From contig CALFIE010000087.1 in NCBI GenBank assembly GCA_937876095.1, positions 1 through 64,000 of the forward strand: a stretch of 64,000 nucleotides of DNA, written 5' to 3'. A model generated the notes under the pieces. It saw only the letters and a list, made by a program, of their open reading frames with translations. It did not search any database and had not been told where the DNA came from. Position numbers and translations under genes: made by a program. The stretch is from an uncultured Flavobacteriales bacterium (GTDB taxonomy: Bacteria > Bacteroidota > Bacteroidia > Flavobacteriales > Weeksellaceae). This document shows positions 25,626 to 34,760 of this stretch, in pieces; the stretch's first letter is position 1, and every line of letters begins with the position of its first letter.

Positions 25626-27002
25626 ATGATTCAAAATATTTCAGATTTCAAAAATCCTTTTTTCATAGGAGTTGCAGGTGTTGGTATGAGCGCGATTGCG
25701 CAATATTTGCAAGGTATTGGTAAACAAGTTTCGGGGAGTGATCGCTATTTTCATCCTGATGAATACAATCAAACCAAACAACAACTTGAAAACGAAGGAA
25801 TTAAATGTTTTTTACAAGACGGAAGCGGAATTACCGCCGAAACGGATTTAATTGTGGTTTCCACAGCGATTGAAGACACTGTTTACGAAGTGCAGAAAGC
25901 CAAAGAATTAGGAATTCCGATTATTAAAAGAAGTCAATTGCTCGCAATGATAGCAAAAAGCAAAAAAACGGTTGCTGTTGCAGGAACTTCCGGTAAATCA
26001 ACAACTTCCGCGATGTTATTTCAAATTTTACTTGATGCGGGATTAGAACCTTCGATAATTTCGGGAGCAGGTTTAACTTCCATCATCAAACAAGGAAAAA
26101 TAGGAAATGCCGAAGTCGGAAAAGGAGATTGGCTCATCATAGAAGCTGATGAAAGTGATGGTTCTGTTGTGCAATATGAACCGGAAATTGGTTTGCTGTT
26201 AAACGTAGATAAAGATCATCAGGAAATTGATGAATTGATGGATTTGTTCGGTACTTTCAAAAAAAACACGAACGGTTTATTTATTGTAAATCAATCAAAT
26301 ATATTGGCGAAAAAATTGTCTGATAATTCTGAAAATGATTTTGGATTTGAAAACAATGATGCAGGTTACAATGCAACTAATATTCATCAGAATGGATTTC
26401 ATTTGAGCTTTGAAGTAAAAAATCAAAAATTTGAAATGAATTCTCTTGGTCAACATTCCGTAGAAAATGCGACTGCGTCGATTGCAGTAGCAAATCAAAT
26501 AGGAGTTGATTTGAAAACTTGCGCCGAAAGTTTAGCAAAATATGAGGGAATTTACAGACGACACCAAATTCTTGGCGAGAAAAATGGAGTTTGGGTAATT
26601 GATGATTATGCACACAATCCTGCGAAATGTTCTGCATCAATACGTGCTTGTCAACCGATTGCTGAAAAAGTAGTAGCGTGGTTTCAACCGCACGGTTATG
26701 GACCTACAAGATTTTTGAGAAAAGATTTTGTGGAAGAAATTTCGGCTTCACTTCGTGAAAACGATGAAATTTGGATGAGCGAAATTTTCTATGCAGGCGG
26801 AACCGCTGTGAAAGATATTTCTGCCAATGATTTGATAAAAGACATCAAAGCAAAAGGCAAAAAAGCCTTTTTTGTGGAAGATAGAAATCAGTTTTTGGAC
26901 AAAGTAAGGTCTTCATTATCAGTAAATTCAGTACTGCTTTTGATGGGAGCAAGAGATCCGAGTTTGGAGACGTTTTGCAAGGAAGTTTTTGAGAAGTTGT
27001 AA
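25626..27002 (+). CDS. MurC-type Mur ligase family protein
   Basis: A 458-residue Mur ligase. The N-terminal Rossmann start FFIGVAGVGMSAIAQYL and the IEADESDGS motif are of MurC/Mpl type; the ATP loop is AGTSGKSTT (residues 119-127), with KS where MurC usually has KT. LNVDKDHQE and a C-terminal DDYAHNPAK motif complete the three domains. It should ligate an amino acid or peptide to a UDP-MurNAc-type substrate. It lies outside a dcw cluster and is divergent, so it is either a MurC paralogue or an Mpl-like recycling ligase; I cannot decide. The N-terminus favours MurC over Mpl. Confidence 0.75.
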   Translation: MIQNISDFKNPFFIGVAGVGMSAIAQYLQGIGKQVSGSDRYFHPDEYNQTKQQLENEGIKCFLQDGSGITAETDLIVVSTAIEDTVYEVQKAKELGIPIIKRSQLLAMIAKSKKTVAVAGTSGKSTTSAMLFQILLDAGLEPSIISGAGLTSIIKQGKIGNAEVGKGDWLIIEADESDGSVVQYEPEIGLLLNVDKDHQEIDELMDLFGTFKKNTNGLFIVNQSNILAKKLSDNSENDFGFENNDAGYNATNIHQNGFHLSFEVKNQKFEMNSLGQHSVENATASIAVANQIGVDLKTCAESLAKYEGIYRRHQILGEKNGVWVIDDYAHNPAKCSASIRACQPIAEKVVAWFQPHGYGPTRFLRKDFVEEISASLRENDEIWMSEIFYAGGTAVKDISANDLIKDIKAKGKKAFFVEDRNQFLDKVRSSLSVNSVLLLMGARDPSLETFCKEVFEKL

Positions 27003-27135
27003 TAAATAATTTTTAAATCTTTCAAGGATTCCAAATCCGAAAAGGATTAATTTTATAGCCAGAAATTGATTAAAAAAAAAATGTAACAATACATTGATAA
27101 AGAGAGATTTATCTATAAATTTAAAATAAAAATAT

Positions 27136-27780
27136 ATGAGTAAAAATCGACAATTTGGTGAAATAGTTTCGGGTTACAACATACCCGTTCTTAACGAAAG
27201 AGAAATAAGAGCAACAGCTGGATTGATGTTTTTGGCGACGCTTATTTCGTTTTTCCTGATTATCAATAGCCAAAATTTTGTCCCCATAAAATATGTGATC
27301 AGCATTTTTATGATAGATTTTAGCATCAGATTATTTGTAAGCCCGAAGTATTCTCCACTTTTAATTTTAGGACGATTAATTGTAAGCAACCAAAATCCGG
27401 AATATGTTGGTGCACCACAAAAGAAATTTGCTTGGGGAATTGGTTTGTTTCTTTCGGTTTTGATGTTTGTTTTGATGGTGGTTCTCAATACATTCAGTGC
27501 GATTTCAGGGATTACGTGTCTTATTTGTCTGATTTTGATGTTCTTCGAAACCGCTTTCGGAATTTGTATCGGCTGTAAATTGTATGGACTTTTTAACAGA
27601 GACAAAGCGCAATATTGTCCGGGAGAAATTTGCGATATAAAACACAAACAAGAAATACAGAAAATATCTAAAAATCAATGGTTTATAATGATTGGATTTG
27701 TGTTAGTGATAGTTGTTTTGGCTTTTGTTTTTAATGATGAATTTAGAATAATGCCGACTGATTTATTTAAAAAATTTTAA
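27136..27780 (+). CDS. DUF4395 membrane protein
   Basis: A 214-residue integral membrane protein matching DUF4395: the N-terminal NIPVLNEREIRATAG, a DFSIRLF segment and PEYVGAPQKKFAWGIGL, then hydrophobic helices and a cysteine-containing motif FGICIGCKLYG followed by CPGEIC. About four membrane helices are visible. The paired cysteines suggest redox or metal binding, and DUF4395 proteins are sometimes near thiol-redox genes, but nothing here tests that. It is followed by a degenerate copy of the inverted-repeat element that also occurs at 28618 and 52385. Confidence 0.8.
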   Translation: MSKNRQFGEIVSGYNIPVLNEREIRATAGLMFLATLISFFLIINSQNFVPIKYVISIFMIDFSIRLFVSPKYSPLLILGRLIVSNQNPEYVGAPQKKFAWGIGLFLSVLMFVLMVVLNTFSAISGITCLICLILMFFETAFGICIGCKLYGLFNRDKAQYCPGEICDIKHKQEIQKISKNQWFIMIGFVLVIVVLAFVFNDEFRIMPTDLFKKF

Positions 27781-27789
27781 TTAAAAAAT

Positions 27790-27930
27790 AAACTATAAAA
27801 GCATCAAAGTATTTTTAAGTGTTTAGAAACTAAAAACAATATAAGTATGAAAATCAAAGATTTTCTTTTTTGTTTGCTTTTATTTATAAAGATTTTCTTC
27901 GTTTAAAATTTCAATAAAACTTTTGTGGTT
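27790..27930. repeat. MITE-like inverted repeat, degenerate copy 1
   Basis: The left end resembles AACCACAAAAG with two changes (AACTATAAAAG), the right end is CTTTTGTGGTT, and an internal palindrome AAAATCAAAGATTTT lies near 27850. The plan matches the better copies at 28618-28774 and 52385-52582. It ends 7 bases before the rsmI start codon. Confidence 0.5.
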
Positions 27931-27937
27931 AATACCA

Positions 27938-28612
27938 ATGAGCGGAATCCTATATTTTGTTCCAACACCGATTGGAAATTTAGAAGATATGACTTTCAGG
28001 GCGATAAAAGTTCTGAAAGAGGTAGAATATATCTTGTGTGAAGATACCAGAACTTCGGGAGTTTTGCTCAAACATTACGAAATTTCAAAACCTTTAAGGT
28101 CGTATCATCTTCATAATGAACACACTGCGACCGAAAAAGTAATTACCGATTTGAAATCCGGACAAAACATCGCGATCATTACCGATGCAGGAACTCCAGG
28201 AATTTCAGATCCAGGTTATTTACTCGGAAAAGCCTGCGCTGACGAAAATTTGGAAATGATTTGTTTACCCGGTGCAACCGCATTTGTTCCTGCATTGGTG
28301 GTTTCGGGATTGCCAAATCACGATTTTTATTTTGCCGGATTTTTACCTCAAAAAAAAGGCAGACAAACCAAACTGAAACAATTGGCCGAAGAGAAAAAAA
28401 CCATCGTTTTATACGAAAGTCCGCATAAAATAAATACCACTTTGGAACAGCTAAAAGAATATTTCGGGGAACATTCCAAAATTAGTTTAAGCCGAGAAAT
28501 TTCAAAAAAATTTGAGGAAACCAAACGAGGGACAATCAATGAGTTAATTGAGTTTTCTAAAAGTAAAACTTTAAAAGGAGAGATTGTTTTGGTGATAAAC
28601 AACACATTGTAG
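27938..28612 (+). CDS. rsmI: 16S rRNA (cytidine1402-2'-O)-methyltransferase RsmI
   Basis: Tetrapyrrole-methylase-fold enzyme that 2'-O-methylates C1402 in the decoding centre of 16S rRNA. It opens with ILYFVPTPIGNLEDMTFRA, the RsmI hallmark, followed by CEDTRTSG, the TDAGTPGISDPG SAM-site motif near residue 88 and LPGATAFVPALVVSG. Length 224 residues is slightly short but complete at the C-terminus for this clade. The ATG at 27938 is chosen; the TTG-initiated extension upstream would run into the repeat element, which ends just before this start codon. Confidence 0.93.
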   Translation: MSGILYFVPTPIGNLEDMTFRAIKVLKEVEYILCEDTRTSGVLLKHYEISKPLRSYHLHNEHTATEKVITDLKSGQNIAIITDAGTPGISDPGYLLGKACADENLEMICLPGATAFVPALVVSGLPNHDFYFAGFLPQKKGRQTKLKQLAEEKKTIVLYESPHKINTTLEQLKEYFGEHSKISLSREISKKFEETKRGTINELIEFSKSKTLKGEIVLVINNTL

Positions 28613-28617
28613 TTTGT

Positions 28618-28774
28618 AACCACAAAAGCAACAAAAGATATTAAAAATTTTATAAGAAAGTTGTAAGTAATATTTCATAAAAGTTAACAAAAAAGAAAAT
28701 CTTTGATTTTCAATCTTTTGCATTTTTTTTGAAACACTTTAAACTCAATAAATTCTTTTGTGCCTTTTGTGGTT
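28618..28774. repeat. MITE-like inverted repeat, copy 2
   Basis: Ends are AACCACAAAAGCAACAAAAG (left) and CTTTTGTGCCTTTTGTGGTT (right), inverted with 2 mismatches in 20. The interior holds AAAATCTTTGATTTT, the same palindrome as copy 1. No ORF. It fills the gap between rsmI and the next gene and stops 15 bases before that start codon. Confidence 0.65.
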
Positions 28775-28789
28775 TTATAAATTTAAAAA

Positions 28790-29368
28790 ATGAAACCAAC
28801 AGCAGAAGAACTCATAGCGAAATCTAAAAATTGGAGAGAAGAACTTACAAAACTTCGTTCCATTGTCTTGGATTGTGGATTGACCGAAGAAGTAAAATGG
28901 TGGCAACCTTGTTATTCTTTTGGTGGAAAAAACCTTGTTATTCTCGGAAGTTTTAAGGAATTTTGCACGCTCAGTTTTTTCAAAGGCGCATTGTTGAAAG
29001 ACGAAAAACAAATTTTAGAATTTCCAGGCGAAAATTCACAATCAGCCAAAATTGTAAAATTTACCAATCTGCAACAAATTAAAGATTTAGAACCAGTTTT
29101 GAAAGACTACATCAAAGAAATGATAGAACTCGACAAATCCGGAGCAAAAATTACTTTCAAAAAAATTGATAAACAACCGATTCCAGATGAATTGGTAGAG
29201 TTTTTCAAAACTGATAAAGTGTTTGAAAAGGCATTCAAATCTTTAACTCCAGGAAGACAAAGAGCCTATTTATTGCAGTTTTCATCGGCAAAACAATCGG
29301 TAACGAGAATTGCAAGAATTGAAAAATACCGCTCACAAATTTTAGAAGGAAAAGGATTAAACGATTGA
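28790..29368 (+). CDS. DUF1801/YdeI-like protein
   Basis: A 192-residue soluble protein with an N-terminal DUF1801-like domain (EELTKLRSIVLDCGLTEEVKWW... pattern, about residues 15-110) and a C-terminal YdeI/OmdA-type tail (LTPGRQRAYLLQF and the ARIEKYRSQIL segment). Such proteins are widespread, and the DUF1801 fold is related to iron-chaperone-like YdhG, but the substrate and role are unknown. It is followed 13 bases later by the DUF1398 gene, so the two are probably co-transcribed. The MITE-like copy 2 lies immediately upstream and may carry its promoter. Confidence 0.8.
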   Translation: MKPTAEELIAKSKNWREELTKLRSIVLDCGLTEEVKWWQPCYSFGGKNLVILGSFKEFCTLSFFKGALLKDEKQILEFPGENSQSAKIVKFTNLQQIKDLEPVLKDYIKEMIELDKSGAKITFKKIDKQPIPDELVEFFKTDKVFEKAFKSLTPGRQRAYLLQFSSAKQSVTRIARIEKYRSQILEGKGLND

Positions 29369-29381
29369 TAATTCATTAAAA

Positions 29382-29771
29382 ATGTTTACAGTACAACAAA
29401 TTGAAGACGCTCACAAAAAAGTGAAATCCGGTGCAGATTTCCCAATATATATTCAAGAAATTAAAAAAATGGGCGTTATTGCTTTCGAAACTTGGGTAAA
29501 AGACAGCCATACAGAATATTTTGGTGTCCATAATTTTACCACAAATTCAGGACCGCAATATGAAGATTTAGAAATTTCTGAAACTGTTGATTTTGAAAAA
29601 TTTAAATCTCAACTAAAAGCACACCAAAAAGGCGAAACCGATTATTATACTTTTTGTAAAGATTGCGCCAAAACGGGCATTGAAAAATGGATTGTAGATT
29701 TGCATAAAATGACCTGCATTTATTTCGATAAATTAGGCAACGAAATTTTGGCTGAAGAAATTCCAAATTAA
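29382..29771 (+). CDS. DUF1398 (YbcV-like) protein
   Basis: A 129-residue soluble protein of the DUF1398 family, represented by E. coli prophage protein YbcV. Characteristic are FTVQQIEDAHKKVKSGADFP at the N-terminus, the GVIAFETWVKDSHTEYFG segment in the middle, and the C-terminal DCAKTGIEKWIVDLHKMTCIYFD region. Members are sometimes called envelope proteins, but no function has been shown. It has two cysteines in the FCKDCAK stretch. It probably shares a transcript with the YdeI-like gene. No sign of a surrounding prophage. Confidence 0.85.
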   Translation: MFTVQQIEDAHKKVKSGADFPIYIQEIKKMGVIAFETWVKDSHTEYFGVHNFTTNSGPQYEDLEISETVDFEKFKSQLKAHQKGETDYYTFCKDCAKTGIEKWIVDLHKMTCIYFDKLGNEILAEEIPN

Positions 29772-29793
29772 TTATATTTGAAGAAAATTAATT

Positions 29794-30750
29794 ATGTTTA
29801 GAAAACTAAATTTATTGTTTATAATGTTGATTTATTCATTTACTTTCTCGCAGGAAGTTACATTGGTTGGGAATTGGATTTTGAAGAAAATAGCGTATAC
29901 AAACGGGAATGATTTAGAAGTAAACCATCCGTATTATTCTGTTATCAATGCTCAAAACATCACAAGGGAAATGATAATTGGGAATCAAATAAAGCTGGGC
30001 ATTACCACTTACAATTATGTTTTTTTAAATGACGAATTAGTTTTAACATTGCCAGAAGATAATTTAAAATACACGTATATTAAAGAAAAAGATTTTTTAG
30101 AACAAAATCCCGAATTTTATCCTGAAAAAATTATTTACAAAGAAAGGACGCTTTATCAATCAAACGACCTAATATATCCTTTTTTCAAAAATTCTCAAGA
30201 ATTTAATTCGGATTTGGGAATGTATTTAAGAGATGATAATATAGGAAAAAAATTTCAATTTGATCTATTTGTTATTATAGACAAAAATAATAGAGACCCA
30301 AAGTTTTATATTGAAAACTCTACCATGAGCGTAAAACAGGAAGAGCAAGTTAGATCTTTTTTGGATAAAAATAAAATGGTTTTTTTTAATAGTTTTGGAG
30401 AAGATATGTTGACGGTTTTTCCGATGAAGTTTAATTTTAACGAATTAAGAACTGCAGATTTTAGAAAATTTTATACAGAATCAGATAAACTTAGAGAATT
30501 ATACTTACAGAATAACTTCGGGGAATTAATCAAGAGGATTAATTTATTGCAAAGTCAAGATTTTTTTAAAAATAGTGGATACGGAAAACTGAACAATGTT
30601 ATGTTAGGCGTTGCTTATTTGGCGCAGAACAATATAGGAGATGCTTGTAAAGCTTTTTCAAAAGAAGGAGACATCAGGAATTTACTAGTGAGAAATTACT
30701 TACTTAATTTTTGTCAAAAAAAAAAAACCAAAATATATGAAACTACTTGA
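29794..30750 (+). CDS. Secreted hypothetical protein
   Basis: A 318-residue protein with a signal peptide (LNLLFIMLIYSFTFSQ, cleavage after Ser/Gln near residue 19). The first half after the signal resembles a lipocalin-like or DUF-type beta-rich fold starting VGNWILKKIAY, as in many Bacteroidota exported proteins with a WxxxK start; the second half is helical with a TPR-like end (LNNVMLGVAYLAQNNIGDACKAF). I do not recognise a named family. Its stop codon overlaps the fabG start region by 14 bases, so the two are translationally coupled or the arrangement is fortuitous. Confidence 0.7.
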   Translation: MFRKLNLLFIMLIYSFTFSQEVTLVGNWILKKIAYTNGNDLEVNHPYYSVINAQNITREMIIGNQIKLGITTYNYVFLNDELVLTLPEDNLKYTYIKEKDFLEQNPEFYPEKIIYKERTLYQSNDLIYPFFKNSQEFNSDLGMYLRDDNIGKKFQFDLFVIIDKNNRDPKFYIENSTMSVKQEEQVRSFLDKNKMVFFNSFGEDMLTVFPMKFNFNELRTADFRKFYTESDKLRELYLQNNFGELIKRINLLQSQDFFKNSGYGKLNNVMLGVAYLAQNNIGDACKAFSKEGDIRNLLVRNYLLNFCQKKKTKIYETT

Positions 30751-31480
30751 AGGAAAAGTTGCCTTAATTACTGGTGCAACTAGAGGAATTGGAAGAGGAA
30801 TCGCTGAAATTTTTGCAAAACAAGGTGCTGAAGTTGCCTTTACTTACGCAGGTTCAGTTGATAAAGCAAAATCTTTGGAAGAAGAACTGGGCAAAATCAC
30901 CAAAGTAAAATCTTATCAATCAGACGCTTCTGATTATGATGCCGCACAAAAATTAGTTGATGATGTTTTGGTAGAATTTGGCAAAATAGACATTCTTATA
31001 AATAATGCCGGAATTACCAAAGATAACCTAATGCTCAGAATGTCGAAAGAAGATTGGGACACCATTATTAAAGTGAATTTGGATTCGGTTTTTAATCTTA
31101 CAAAAGCGGTGATAAAACCAATGATGAAAGCAAAATCAGGCTCTATTATCAATATGACTTCGGTAGTTGGAGTAAAAGGAAATGCAGGACAAGCAAATTA
31201 TGCTGCATCGAAAGCAGGCGTAATTGGTTTTACAAAATCTGTGGCTTTAGAATTAGGTTCCAGAAATATTCGTTGCAACGCAATTGCTCCAGGATTTATA
31301 GAAACCGAAATGACAGCAGCACTCGATGAAAAAACAGTACAAGGTTGGAGAGATGCCATTCCTTTGAAAAGAGGAGGTCAACCAGAAGATGTTGCTAATG
31401 CGTGTGTTTTTTTAGGAAGCGAAATGTCGGCTTATGTTACCGGACAAGTACTGAATGTAGATGGTGGAATGTTAACATAA
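30737..31480 (+). CDS. fabG: 3-oxoacyl-ACP reductase FabG
   Basis: NADPH-dependent beta-ketoacyl-ACP reductase of fatty acid elongation. At 247 residues it has the SDR cofactor motif TGATRGIGRGIA (14-25), NNAG near 91, the Ser of NMTSVVGVKGN, and YAASKAG as the catalytic Tyr/Lys, followed by the APGFIETEMT motif that is characteristic of FabG. The closing GQVLNVDGGM is also diagnostic. It overlaps the upstream secreted-protein gene by 14 bases and ends in an intrinsic terminator. No other fatty-acid genes are adjacent. Confidence 0.92.
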   Translation: MKLLEGKVALITGATRGIGRGIAEIFAKQGAEVAFTYAGSVDKAKSLEEELGKITKVKSYQSDASDYDAAQKLVDDVLVEFGKIDILINNAGITKDNLMLRMSKEDWDTIIKVNLDSVFNLTKAVIKPMMKAKSGSIINMTSVVGVKGNAGQANYAASKAGVIGFTKSVALELGSRNIRCNAIAPGFIETEMTAALDEKTVQGWRDAIPLKRGGQPEDVANACVFLGSEMSAYVTGQVLNVDGGMLT

Positions 31481-31500
31481 TTTCATCAAAAAAATAACTA

Positions 31501-31537
31501 AAAATTCCATTAATTTTTCATTAATGGAATTTTTTTT
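31501..31537. terminator. Bidirectional intrinsic terminator fabG/surE
   Basis: AAAATTCCATTAAT / ATTAATGGAATTTT hairpin followed by T's, placed between the convergent fabG and surE genes and able to act in both directions. Confidence 0.85.
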
Positions 31538-31567
31538 GATTAATTTAAAAATAATTTTAACAAAAGA

Positions 31568-32335
31568 TTAATTTTTCATAAAATCCTTCAAATCAGCAAG
31601 ATATTCATGCGCAGTTAAATCAAATTTTACAGGAACAACGGTTATATAACCATCGGTTAGTGCGTTTTCATCGGCGTCTTCATCTTGGTCCATATTATTG
31701 AAAAAACCAGTGAGCCAAAAATATTTTTTTCCGTGTGGATTGATGCGCTCATCAAAACTTTCTTCCCATTTTGCATTTGCTTGCCTACAAACTTTGATGC
31801 CTTTAATTTCAGATTTTTGCAATTTTGGGATATTCACATTCAAAACAATTCCTTTTGGTAAAGGATTTTGAAGCACTTTTTTCACAATTTTTTGAATAAA
31901 TTCTTTACCTTGAGAAAAATCTGCATCCCACGCAAAATCTAGCAAAGAAAATCCAATTGCAGGCAAACCTTCTACTCCTGCTTCTACAGCAGCACTCATC
32001 GTTCCGGAATAGATTACATTGATGGAGGAATTGGCACCGTGATTGATTCCCGAAACCACCAAATCCGGCTTTCTAGTCAAAATTTTATCCAAAGCAAATT
32101 TTACACAATCTACAGGAGTGCCAGAAAGAGCAAAGTCTTTTTGCGGTCCTTCTAGATTGATTTCTTCAAAAGTAAGTGTAGAATTGATGGTGATTGCGTG
32201 TCCTTTCCCAGATTGAGGAGAATTGGGTGCAACTACCACAACATCACCTATTTCGTTCATAAAATTTACCAGATTTCTAATTCCAGGAGCAGTAATTCCA
32301 TCATCATTGGTAACTAAAATCAGAGGTTTTGTCAT
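31568..32335 (-). CDS. surE: 5'/3'-nucleotidase SurE
   Basis: Cytoplasmic metal-dependent nucleotidase removing phosphate from nucleoside monophosphates, associated with survival in stationary phase. The N-terminal motif ILVTNDDGITAPGI gives the metal-binding Asp pair (residues 10-11 region), SGTPVDCVKFALD is the second signature, and SGINHGANSS holds the metal-binding Asn. Length 255 is normal. It converges on fabG across a terminator and diverges from the tail-specific protease gene upstream. Confidence 0.94.
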   Translation of the reverse strand: MTKPLILVTNDDGITAPGIRNLVNFMNEIGDVVVVAPNSPQSGKGHAITINSTLTFEEINLEGPQKDFALSGTPVDCVKFALDKILTRKPDLVVSGINHGANSSINVIYSGTMSAAVEAGVEGLPAIGFSLLDFAWDADFSQGKEFIQKIVKKVLQNPLPKGIVLNVNIPKLQKSEIKGIKVCRQANAKWEESFDERINPHGKKYFWLTGFFNNMDQDEDADENALTDGYITVVPVKFDLTAHEYLADLKDFMKN

Positions 32336-32467
32336 AAAATTTTGTTTACCACAAAAATAATCAAAAAAATAGGGCTTTAAATAAATTTAAGATATTAAAT
32401 TTGTTGGTTTTATAATTTGTAACATTTAACAACAACTCCCTACTTATTATTAATAATTTTTTAAAAT

Positions 32468-34585
32468 ATGTTCAAAAAATTCAAAATCAATACTTTACTG
32501 TTGTTATTACCTTTAACCACGCTTATTTTCTGTTTCAACTCTCCGAAAGAAGATGACGAGAAAATGCAAACCATTATGGTAAGTGTAAAAAACACCCTTT
32601 CTTATTTGCATTACAGTCCTAAACCAATTAATGATGCTTATTCTGTGGAAGTCTACAAAAAATATTTTGAGTCTGTAGATGCAAGCAAGCGATATTTTTT
32701 GCAAACAGATATGGCAGAATTCGAGAAATATAGAACCAAACTTGATGATTATTTCAATACAGGCGACCTTACGTTTTACAAAACCACCATCGATCGTTTG
32801 TACCAAAGAATTGATGATATCGATAAGATTACACAAGACATTTTGAGCAAACCCATTAATTTTGATGAGGATGAAACACTGGTTTTAGAACCTAAAGTCA
32901 AACAAAATCCCGCCAATCAAAAAGAATTGTACAACGAGTGGAAAAAATACATCAAGTACAATATTTTGCAAGAGATGGAAACGCTTAATAATAGAGAAGA
33001 AGCTCAAAAAATAAAGAAAGATTCTGTTCAGAAATTTAAATTGAAAGACACCATCAAATTAGAATTATTGACTCCGGAACAGAAAAAAATAAAAGCAACC
33101 AAAGAAGTAAAAGATTTGGTAACCGATTCTTTCAGAAGGTTGAAAAAAAGAAAAAAAATGGATTGGTTCACGGTGTATATGAACGCATATACAGAAGTTT
33201 TCGATCCTCATACCAATTATTTTTCACCGAAAGATAAAGAAGAATTTGACACCAATTTTACAGGAAAAGTAATCGGAATTGGAGCGATTATTCAAGAGAA
33301 AAAAGGATATCTAGAACTTGGAGCACTCACAATTGGAGCACCTGCTTGGAAATCGAAACAGCTTTCTGAAGGTGACAAAATTTTGAAAGTACGATCAAAA
33401 GAAAAAGACGAGCCTATAAATGTGGTAGGAATGCTTTCAGATGAAGCAGTGCGATTAATCCGAGGAGAAAAAGGAACCAAAGTTACCTTAACCGTTCAGA
33501 AAAAAGATGGTACCGTAAAAGAGGTGACAATGATTCGCGAAGAAGTGGCAATAGAAGACACTTTTGCAAGAAGCATCATCATAGAATCTACAAACGGAAA
33601 AAAATATGGATTCATCAATTTACCAGGTTTCAATGCAGATTTTGAAAATCCAAAAGGTAGAAATGCTTCAGATGACATCAAAAACGAACTTATCAAACTC
33701 AAAAAACAAAACGTAACCGGAATTATACTGGATTTACGTAACAATGGAGGTGGTAGTTTGACCGAAGTTGGTGATATTATGGGATTGTTTATGAATGCAG
33801 GTCCTTATGTACAAGTAAAAGACAGTAATGGGAAAATACAAACCCTCAGAAATAAAACCAATGAGCCAATTTGGACAGGACCTTTGTTGATTATGCAAAA
33901 CGAACTTTCTGCCTCAGCTTCTGAAATTTTTGCAGGAGCTATGCAAGATTACGGAAGAGCTGTAATTATGGGTTCTTCTCAATCTTTTGGGAAAGGTACT
34001 GTGCAAACATTCGTAGACCTCAATAGATTTTTGAATACCAATGATGATTTTGGCTCTCTGAAACTTACTATACAGAAATTTTATAGAATTACAGGTGAAT
34101 CTACCCAAAGAAAAGGCATAGAATCTGACCTTAAACTGAAAGATTACTACACGTATTCAGAAATCGGGGAAAGATATGATGATTATGCGCTTTCTTGGGA
34201 CAAAATATCAACTACCAATTTCCAAAAATTAGGAACTTTGCCTATTGCAACCTTACAAAAAGAAAGCGAAGCAAGAATTGCCAACAACAAGAATTACCAA
34301 TTGTTGCAAGAATCTGCACAGTGGAAAGAACAACTAGACAAAGAAGAAAGCATCACGCTGAATGAAGCCAAATTTTTTGAACTAATGAAGAAAAGAAAAG
34401 CACAGATTGAAAAATTCAAAAGCCTAGAGAAATTCAACAATAAATTGAAATTGGTTATGCATCCTGAAGAAACTACACGTCTTGGTACAGATGAAGCCTT
34501 CAAGAAAAAATCCGAAATTTGGACCAAAAATTTACAAAGAGATGTCTATTTGCAAGAATCTGTGAATGTAATTTCACAAATGTAA
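32468..34585 (+). CDS. Tail-specific protease (Prc/Tsp, S41 family)
   Basis: A 705-residue C-terminal processing peptidase of the Prc subfamily with a signal-peptide-like or membrane-anchoring N-terminus (INTLLLLLPLTTLIFCF). An N-terminal helical domain is followed by a PDZ domain around residues 255-350 (GIGAIIQEKKGYLELGAL... segment), then the S41 catalytic domain with the nucleophile Ser in NELSASASE and the general-base Lys in SQSFGKGTVQ. The C-terminal extension is characteristic of Prc rather than CtpA. It is expected to degrade or trim periplasmic proteins. It stands alone, followed by its own terminator. Confidence 0.9.
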   Translation: MFKKFKINTLLLLLPLTTLIFCFNSPKEDDEKMQTIMVSVKNTLSYLHYSPKPINDAYSVEVYKKYFESVDASKRYFLQTDMAEFEKYRTKLDDYFNTGDLTFYKTTIDRLYQRIDDIDKITQDILSKPINFDEDETLVLEPKVKQNPANQKELYNEWKKYIKYNILQEMETLNNREEAQKIKKDSVQKFKLKDTIKLELLTPEQKKIKATKEVKDLVTDSFRRLKKRKKMDWFTVYMNAYTEVFDPHTNYFSPKDKEEFDTNFTGKVIGIGAIIQEKKGYLELGALTIGAPAWKSKQLSEGDKILKVRSKEKDEPINVVGMLSDEAVRLIRGEKGTKVTLTVQKKDGTVKEVTMIREEVAIEDTFARSIIIESTNGKKYGFINLPGFNADFENPKGRNASDDIKNELIKLKKQNVTGIILDLRNNGGGSLTEVGDIMGLFMNAGPYVQVKDSNGKIQTLRNKTNEPIWTGPLLIMQNELSASASEIFAGAMQDYGRAVIMGSSQSFGKGTVQTFVDLNRFLNTNDDFGSLKLTIQKFYRITGESTQRKGIESDLKLKDYYTYSEIGERYDDYALSWDKISTTNFQKLGTLPIATLQKESEARIANNKNYQLLQESAQWKEQLDKEESITLNEAKFFELMKKRKAQIEKFKSLEKFNNKLKLVMHPEETTRLGTDEAFKKKSEIWTKNLQRDVYLQESVNVISQM

Positions 34586-34607
34586 TTTTCATTAATAAAA
34601 AATCCAT

Positions 34608-34634
34608 AAAAAGGCTTCTTTTAGAGGCCTTTTT
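34608..34634 (+). terminator. Intrinsic terminator after the S41 protease gene
   Basis: AAAAAGGC...GCCTTTTT hairpin 22 bases beyond the stop codon, followed by a T-rich tract. Confidence 0.75.
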
Positions 34635-34760
34635 CTTTCTTTAATTATGGAAAGCAAGGCTTTTTTTACGATTCGGTTTCAAAAAAACGCCATTCAGACA
34701 AACATTTTTTAATAATAATTAAAACCGAACTATTTTTGTGGTGTAAAAATGGATAAACCA

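Noticed and set aside
27790..28774. CRISPR-like array from the repeated CTTTTGTG motifs
   Set aside because: The motifs are inverted ends of two elements separated by rsmI, not direct repeats with spacers.
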